Part shown: positions 1 through 4,312 of the stretch, one piece after another
Numbering within the stretch: position 1 is the first letter of the stretch
How the letters are laid out: every line of letters begins with the position of its first letter
NCBI GenBank assembly: GCA_013153135.1
Contig: JAADFA010000150.1
Location: forward strand, 1 to 13,395
Length of the DNA stretch: 13,395 nt
Origin: Chloroflexota bacterium
Lineage (GTDB): Bacteria; Chloroflexota; Anaerolineae; Anaerolineales; DRMV01
Reading direction: 5' to 3'
Notes under the pieces: generated by a model
The model's input: the letters and a program-made list of their open reading frames with translations, nothing else
The model's database searches: none
Told to the model about the DNA's origin: nothing
Program-made: the position numbers and the translations under genes

Positions 1-1
1 C

Positions 2-1156
2 AACAACAACGAATTGCCACCTCCGACCCCCACGCCTACGGCGACCGCAACCGCGACGCCGACGGCCACCTTCACGCCAACCCCAACGCTAACACCTACA
101 GCGACGTCGACCCAGACGCCGTCCCCCACCGCAACCGCAACATCAACAGCCACCTTCACGCCCAGTCCCACCGCGACGCTCGCGCCGCCTTTTGATCCAC
201 CACGCGGAGAAAAAGTTGGCTTCGTGCGCGGGTGGCCCTTGGTGGAATGGCGCCACGTTTGGATCAACCCCAACGCTGAGCCTTTGGCCGTGCAAGTGGT
301 CGACCCCATTCCCGCGACGTGGCGCTACCTCAATGGCAGCCTGCGGTGTGAAACCCAGGGCAGCACCGTCACCCAACGCTGCCTCTACGACCCCGCAACC
401 CGCCGCATCCTCTGGGAAGGCGTGCTTGGACCCGACCCTGGCGCAACCAGCGAGCTCGACGCGCACAACGAGGTCGTGATTCGCTTCCAGGTTTACGTAC
501 CCCAGGATGCAACCTCCGTCGAGAACCAGGTCCGCGCCTACTGGGATGAAAACCGCGACCGCGTGGTCGATAGCCGCGACCCCAACGTCGCGACCGACAC
601 GCCCGTGGTGCGCACAGCCCGAGTACATCGCCCCGAATTGCCCGAAACAGGCTTTTGGAGCCAGCTACACGAAGAAGCATTACAAAGGCAAGCCGAAACG
701 CGCGTGGACCTCGGCTCATTATGGCTCGAAATCCCCCGTCTGAACGTGCGCGCGCCCATTATCGCGGTCCCACAAATTCATGGCCAGTGGGTCACAGACT
801 GGCTATGGGACCATATTGGCTGGCTGCAAGGCACGGCCTTCCCTACGCGGCCGGGCAACGCGGTGCTCACCGCACACGTGCAACGCCGTGATGGCCTGCC
901 CGGCCCCTTTGCCACGCTCCCCACCCTACGCTGGGATGACCGCATCCGCGTCCACGCGTGGGGTACGGTATATGAGTATGCGGTCCGTGAGGCTTACGCA
1001 GTGCGGCCGAGCGACCTGCGCCCCCTGGCGCCACGGGCAGGCACCTGGCTCACCCTGCTTACATGTCACGATTACGACCCGACTCAAGGCACCTACACCG
1101 CGCGTTGGGTCGTACACGCGCGGCTCGCGCGCTGGTACCATGAATTCAACCCCTAG
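2..1156 (+). CDS. Sortase-domain surface protein with Thr/Pro linker and DUF11-like domain (5' end outside window)
   Basis: The frame is open to the left edge (Asn-Asn-Asn-Glu-Leu-Pro before the first possible start, TTG at 14), so the gene very likely begins upstream. Residue numbers below count from that TTG. Residues 2-60 are a low-complexity Thr/Pro/Ala linker, as in cell-surface proteins of Chloroflexota. Residues about 65-200 resemble a DUF11-type beta domain (VVDPIPATWRYLNGS). An LPETG motif lies at 209-213. Residues about 233-375 are a sortase domain with the expected catalytic residues: His288 (LTAHVQ), Cys351 (LLTC) and Arg364 (ARW). Sortases are transpeptidases acting outside the membrane. 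No membrane anchor is visible in this part, so a signal or anchor should lie upstream. The substrate is unknown. The sortase assignment is firm; the DUF11 assignment is by appearance only. Confidence 0.85.
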   Translation, partial: NNNELPPPTPTPTATATATPTATFTPTPTLTPTATSTQTPSPTATATSTATFTPSPTATLAPPFDPPRGEKVGFVRGWPLVEWRHVWINPNAEPLAVQVVDPIPATWRYLNGSLRCETQGSTVTQRCLYDPATRRILWEGVLGPDPGATSELDAHNEVVIRFQVYVPQDATSVENQVRAYWDENRDRVVDSRDPNVATDTPVVRTARVHRPELPETGFWSQLHEEALQRQAETRVDLGSLWLEIPRLNVRAPIIAVPQIHGQWVTDWLWDHIGWLQGTAFPTRPGNAVLTAHVQRRDGLPGPFATLPTLRWDDRIRVHAWGTVYEYAVREAYAVRPSDLRPLAPRAGTWLTLLTCHDYDPTQGTYTARWVVHARLARWYHEFNP

Positions 1157-1159
1157 CCG

Positions 1160-1168
1160 TGCTATAAT
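1160..1168 (+). promoter_or_regulatory. Extended -10 promoter of thiI
   Basis: TGCTATAAT is a perfect extended -10 element (TGn at 1160-1162, TATAAT at 1163-1168). It starts 4 bp after the sortase gene's stop. No convincing -35 hexamer lies 16-18 bp upstream, as expected for extended -10 promoters. The predicted transcript would start near 1175 and have a leader of about 30 nt before the thiI ATG. Confidence 0.7.
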
Positions 1169-1204
1169 CCCTCCGCTTGCGTGACGCGCGTCTGGAGGAT
1201 AGGC

Positions 1205-2434
1205 ATGAGCCAACGGACCGACGGGGTGCTGTACCTCATTCACTATAGCAGCGATATTGGGCTCAAAGGCAAAAACCGGCCCGATTTTGTGCGTCAACTC
1301 AAGGCCAATCTGCGCCGCCAGCTGCCCCTGCGTCGTGTGCAGGAAGTTCAAAGTCGCCTGCTCGCCTGGGGGCCCACATCTGATCTGGACCTCAGTCGCG
1401 TGTTCGGCGTCGCGTGGTGGACCGTGCCGCGCGTGGTCGCGCCGCCCACATGGGACGCGGTGGTCGCAACGGGCGTGGCCATGGTGCGCGAAGCCATCGC
1501 ACGGCAAAATGTGCGCAGCTTCGCGGTCCGAGCCCGACGGAGCGACAAGCGCTACCCTAAAACCTCCCTGGCTATCGAACGCGAGCTGGGCGCCGCGATC
1601 GTGGAGGCCACAGGGCTTAAAGTGAACCTCACTCAGCCCGATCTTACCGTATGGGTCGAGGTTTTGCGAGACCAAGCCTTTGTCTACACGCAGAAGTTCC
1701 GCGGATACCAAGGCCTTCCCGTTGGCATTTCGGGCAAGGTCTTCGGCCTCTTTTCCGGCGGTGTGGATTCCCTCATGGCCGCTTGGTTCATGGCCCGCCG
1801 GGGCGCCGCGGTCGAGCTCGTGCACTTCCACGCGTTCACCGAAGCCCGCTACGCGCACCAAGATAAAGCCGGAGCCTTAGCCCAGGCCCTGGCCGCGTTC
1901 ATCCCCGGCCTGCGCGTGCATTACATCCCTTACTACCTCTTCCAGGCCGCGACCCTCTCCCTGAGCGCGCGCGATCAGCGCTATGAGCTGATTATCTTCC
2001 GCCGCTTCATGGCCCGCGCCGCGGTCGCCCTGGCCCAAAAACACGGCGGTCAGGCTATCTTCACGGGCGATAGCCTCGCGCAAGTCGCATCGCAAACCAT
2101 GGAAAACTTGGCCGCAGTGGACGACGCGGTAGGTAGCTTTCCCCTCTTCCGCCCGCTGATCGCGTTCAACAAGGACGAAACCATCGGCTGGGCTGAACGC
2201 CTGGGCTTCTATGACATCGCCAAACGTCCATACAAGGACTGCTGCGCGATTATCTCCAAAAATCCCGCGACTCGGGCACGACTTGCACGCGTTCGAGCCC
2301 TCGAAGCCCAACTCAACCTAGAACCTGTGCTGCAAGCCTCGTTGGACGCGGTGGAGACCATCGCCTACCCCGCGGACGACCTGCCACCCTGGCCCGGCCC
2401 AACGTCAAGTCCTAACCCCGTACCAGGTGCTTGA
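1205..2434 (+). CDS. thiI: tRNA 4-thiouridine synthase ThiI, form without rhodanese domain
   Basis: ThiI adenylates U8 of tRNA with ATP and inserts sulfur to give 4-thiouridine, a near-UV sensor; in some bacteria it also feeds thiazole synthesis. The 409-residue product has an N-terminal ferredoxin-like segment (GLKGKNRPDF), a THUMP domain at about 60-165, and a PP-loop ATPase with SGGVDS at 184-189. A conserved C-terminal motif (DCCAIISKNP) has Cys347 at the position of the catalytic cysteine of Escherichia coli ThiI. The length matches the short Bacillus-type form, so sulfur must come from a partner cysteine desulfurase; none is in the window. ATG 1205 is chosen over an upstream GTG (1181) because GGAGG at 1194-1198 lies 6 nt before it. 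The gene has its own promoter. Its 3' end overlaps the convergent proline dehydrogenase gene by 23 bp. Confidence 0.95.
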   Translation: MSQRTDGVLYLIHYSSDIGLKGKNRPDFVRQLKANLRRQLPLRRVQEVQSRLLAWGPTSDLDLSRVFGVAWWTVPRVVAPPTWDAVVATGVAMVREAIARQNVRSFAVRARRSDKRYPKTSLAIERELGAAIVEATGLKVNLTQPDLTVWVEVLRDQAFVYTQKFRGYQGLPVGISGKVFGLFSGGVDSLMAAWFMARRGAAVELVHFHAFTEARYAHQDKAGALAQALAAFIPGLRVHYIPYYLFQAATLSLSARDQRYELIIFRRFMARAAVALAQKHGGQAIFTGDSLAQVASQTMENLAAVDDAVGSFPLFRPLIAFNKDETIGWAERLGFYDIAKRPYKDCCAIISKNPATRARLARVRALEAQLNLEPVLQASLDAVETIAYPADDLPPWPGPTSSPNPVPGA

Positions 2435-3371
2435 GGAAGAAAAGTAAGTTCGCGGGCCGTTCTGCCAATCGCCGCATAAAGTAGGGATACCACTCCGTCC
2501 CATAGGGCACATAAATCCGCACCGGATACCCCGTCCGGGCCAGTTGGCGTTGCAGGTCTCGCCGAATACCGTAGAGCATTTGAAACTCCACCGCCTCCTT
2601 GGGCAAGCCCAGGCGCTGGGCCTGCTCGCGCGCATACGCGATGCGCGCCTCGTCGTGCGTCGCGATGGCCGGGATGGGCGGCACTCGGCCATCGTCCGAA
2701 ACCCGCGGCGCACCGGCTTCCCGCGCGATGGTGAGGAGCTGTCGCGCGAGACGGTCATACGCGGCATTCACGTCCCGCTTGCGAGGATACGCAATATCCG
2801 GCGGCTCTTTGTACGCGCCTTTGACCAAGCGCACCCGGGCCGGATATTGGGCCAGGCGCTTGAGGTCGCCCTCGCTGCGGTACAGGTACGCCTGCAGCAC
2901 CACGCCCACCAGGCGGAATCCCTCTTGCCACATCTGGTCAAACAGCCGCAGGGTCGCGTCCACCCAGCGCGAATCTTCCATATCGATACGTACAAAAATG
3001 CCCTTAGGCTCGGCCGCCTGCAGGATCTGACGCAAGTGCCTCGCGGCCAGGGCCTCATCCAGAGCCAGGCCCAGTTGGGTCAATTTCAGCGAAATGCCCG
3101 CGCGCAGCTGTTCCTGCTCAATGGTCGCCACGAGATGGATGAGGTCGCGCGTCGCCTGTTCGGCCTCCGCGGGGTTGGTGGTCAGCTCGCCCAGATGGTC
3201 CAGCGTAACCAAGAGGCCGCGCGCGTTGAGCTCGCGCGTCACCCGGACGGCATCAGCCAGGGTTTCGCCCGCGACAAAGCGGGAAGCCACCCGCCATGCG
3301 ACGGACCAACGCGTCACCACGCGGCGGGCCCACATCGCGGTTGAGAGATATAAGAGCAACGCTCGCAACAT
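2412..3371 (-). CDS. Proline dehydrogenase, monofunctional
   Basis: This FAD enzyme oxidises proline to pyrroline-5-carboxylate and passes electrons to the quinone pool at the membrane. The 319-residue product matches the short Thermus-type family (about 300 residues) rather than bifunctional PutA. Family motifs appear in order: SLKL at 94-97, RIDMEDS at 128-134, VVLQAYLYRS at 157-166, RLVKGAYKEP at 181-190, ATHDEARI at 237-244 and EFQMLYGIR at 262-270. The C-terminal helix (YFMRRLAERPAN, 297-308) carries the Arg-Arg and Glu-Arg pairs that bind proline in this family. ATG 3371 is chosen because GGAGG (3378-3382) lies 6 nt upstream; a longer start at 3407 would overlap the promoter. No pyrroline-5-carboxylate dehydrogenase gene is nearby, so that step must be encoded elsewhere. 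A 7-bp stem palindrome sits about 50 bp upstream of the promoter. Confidence 0.93.
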   Translation of the reverse strand: MLRALLLYLSTAMWARRVVTRWSVAWRVASRFVAGETLADAVRVTRELNARGLLVTLDHLGELTTNPAEAEQATRDLIHLVATIEQEQLRAGISLKLTQLGLALDEALAARHLRQILQAAEPKGIFVRIDMEDSRWVDATLRLFDQMWQEGFRLVGVVLQAYLYRSEGDLKRLAQYPARVRLVKGAYKEPPDIAYPRKRDVNAAYDRLARQLLTIAREAGAPRVSDDGRVPPIPAIATHDEARIAYAREQAQRLGLPKEAVEFQMLYGIRRDLQRQLARTGYPVRIYVPYGTEWYPYFMRRLAERPANLLFFLKHLVRG

Positions 3372-3405
3372 GCACGTCCTCCATCCCGAGGTGCCTGGCA
3401 TCCCC

Positions 3406-3414
3406 ATTGTAGCA
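3406..3414 (-). promoter_or_regulatory. Extended -10 promoter of the proline dehydrogenase gene
   Basis: On the minus strand TGCTACAAT reads as an extended -10 (TGn at 3412-3414, TACAAT at 3406-3411). No clear -35 is present. The predicted start of transcription, near 3399, gives a leader of about 28 nt before ATG 3371. The architecture is almost the same as at thiI. Confidence 0.6.
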
Positions 3415-3459
3415 CGTGGCCCACATGCGGCTTATCACCGTCAGCAGGAGCTGCCCATC

Positions 3460-3476
3460 CCGAATCCGCGATTCGG
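3460..3476. promoter_or_regulatory. Short perfect palindrome upstream of proline dehydrogenase promoter
   Basis: CCGAATC and GATTCGG form a perfect 7-bp stem around a 3-nt loop. It lies about 50 bp upstream of the proline dehydrogenase -10 element. It could be an operator or simply a small hairpin. It has no T tract, so it is not a standard terminator. The role is a guess. Confidence 0.3.
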
Positions 3477-3519
3477 TCCTTCGTAGTGCCGGGTGCAGGC
3501 AAATCTCGTAGGCACCCAT

Positions 3520-3805
3520 GCCGCGGGCGGATGGACACGTGCCGGACCCGCGGGCGGCGAAATCCGCCCGCTATCTTCGCCATCCCATGCCCCGCGCATT
3601 GGGCCGGCTGGTTCGCGCGCAATTTTATACTCGCCGCGGGCTGGAAGCCCGCGGCGAGGCGGCACGCGAGCGCGGCCTTGGCCCGCGAACCGCGAGCGGC
3701 GAAACCCGCCCGCTATCCTCCTGTCGCGCGTTGGATCGGGCAATTCGCGTGCGATTTTATACCCAACTAGCCGCAGGCTTCAGCCCGCGGCGGCGCCCTC
3801 GCCCC
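3520..3805. repeat. Hairpin-rich ~140-bp tandem repeat, array A (about two units)
   Basis: Two units start at about 3548 and 3687 (period about 139 bp), preceded by a fragment at 3520-3530. Each unit has a GC hairpin (8-bp stem GCGGGCGG at 3550-3557 with CCGCCCGC at 3564-3571), then CTATCTTCGCC-like sequence. Next comes a block ending in CGCGCAATTTTATAC (3616-3630; variant at 3747-3762). A second hairpin follows (perfect 11-bp stem, 3632-3642 with 3646-3656; variant at 3770-3791). A tail GGCACGCGAGCGCGGCC (3661-3677) is seen in the first unit. The same modules in the same order recur at 13122-13395. Reading frames across the array are by-products of the repeat. The function is unknown; it resembles REP-type intergenic elements. 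Confidence 0.85.
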
Positions 3806-3935
3806 ATGACCGTTTCGACAACCTTTGCGTGCACCCGCAGTGCCCAAACGCTTTCATCAAGTCAGATTTGTGGTATAAAAACATTGACTGATTCGCAGTA
3901 TGAAAAGAAAATACCCTTATGGCCTCGCGAAAGGA
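3806..3935. other. Less GC-rich spacer with one promoter-like element
   Basis: This stretch between the two repeat tracts is clearly less GC-rich than its surroundings and I see no gene in it. It has an extended -10-like TGGTATAAA at 3871-3879 on the plus strand, followed by TTGACT at 3884-3889. A short transcript reading into the heptanucleotide tract is possible but unsupported otherwise. Confidence 0.35.
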
Positions 3936-4310
3936 CCGAGGTTGGTAGTTGGCAAGTAGTTGATAGTCGGTAGTCGACAGTCGGTAGTAGGGGCGCATGG
4001 CGGTGCGCCCAGAGCAGGGAGTGGATAGCAAGGAGCGGGAAGGAAGTTAGAAGTTGGAGGTTGGAGGTTGGCGATAAAGTCGGCAGTCGATAGTCGACAG
4101 ATAAGCCAACTACCAACTTCAAACTACCAACCTCCAAAAATCCGCGTCCATCCGCGGTTGCCAACTTCCAACTACCAACCACCAACTTCTGTGTTCATCC
4201 GCGTCCATCCGCGGTTCCCAACTTCCAACCTCAAACCACCAAACCATCCGCGTTCATCCGTGTTCATCCGTGGTTACCAACTTCCAACCACCAACCTCTA
4301 ACCCCTAACT
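3936..4310. repeat. Heptanucleotide (STRR-like) repeat tract downstream of priA
   Basis: The tract is built from two 7-bp families: GTTGGAG/GTTGGTA-like units and AGTCGGT-like units, with variants. Plus-sense GT-rich units occupy 3938-3990 and 4043-4071. The orientation then flips to CCAACTT/CCAACCT-type units at 4105-4135, 4160-4188, 4218-4235 and 4277-4300. As a result arms pair exactly, for example 4061-4071 with 4127-4137 (11 bp). Three short blocks of ATCCGCG/CATCCGTG type lie between (4140-4158, 4192-4216, 4246-4275). The tract resembles short tandemly repeated repetitive sequences described in cyanobacteria. The same two families occur inside priA. Confidence 0.85.
3991..4010. repeat. 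Perfect GC hairpin inside the heptanucleotide tract
   Basis: GGGCGCA (3991-3997) and TGCGCCC (4004-4010) form a perfect 7-bp stem around a 6-nt loop, preceded by a G. It interrupts the heptanucleotide units. No T run follows on either strand that would make it a clear intrinsic terminator, although it lies about 300 bp past the priA stop. Confidence 0.6.
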
Positions 4311-4312
4311 CA

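Noticed and set aside
926..1861. 311-codon minus-strand open frame across the sortase gene end and thiI
   Set aside because: It covers two well-supported plus-strand genes and a promoter; this is a GC-rich shadow.
2544..3344. 266-codon plus-strand open frame opposite the proline dehydrogenase gene
   Set aside because: It shadows a well-conserved enzyme in GC-rich DNA; the product has no recognisable domain.
3550..3656. Array A hairpins as intrinsic terminators for priA or proline dehydrogenase
   Set aside because: Neither hairpin is followed by a T run, they are repeated as a set, and they lie upstream of the proline dehydrogenase gene and over 600 bp past priA.
3486..3973. Several open frames of 90-150 codons across array A
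   Set aside because: They follow from the GC-rich hairpin repeat, differ between units, and have no plausible starts.
4068..4301. 77-codon plus-strand frame reading NYQPP-type repeats
   Set aside because: It consists only of heptanucleotide repeats and has no ribosome site; any frame through such repeats stays largely open.
3936..4310. CRISPR array
   Set aside because: Units are 7 bp and contiguous or loosely interleaved, with no unique spacers of constant length and no cas genes.
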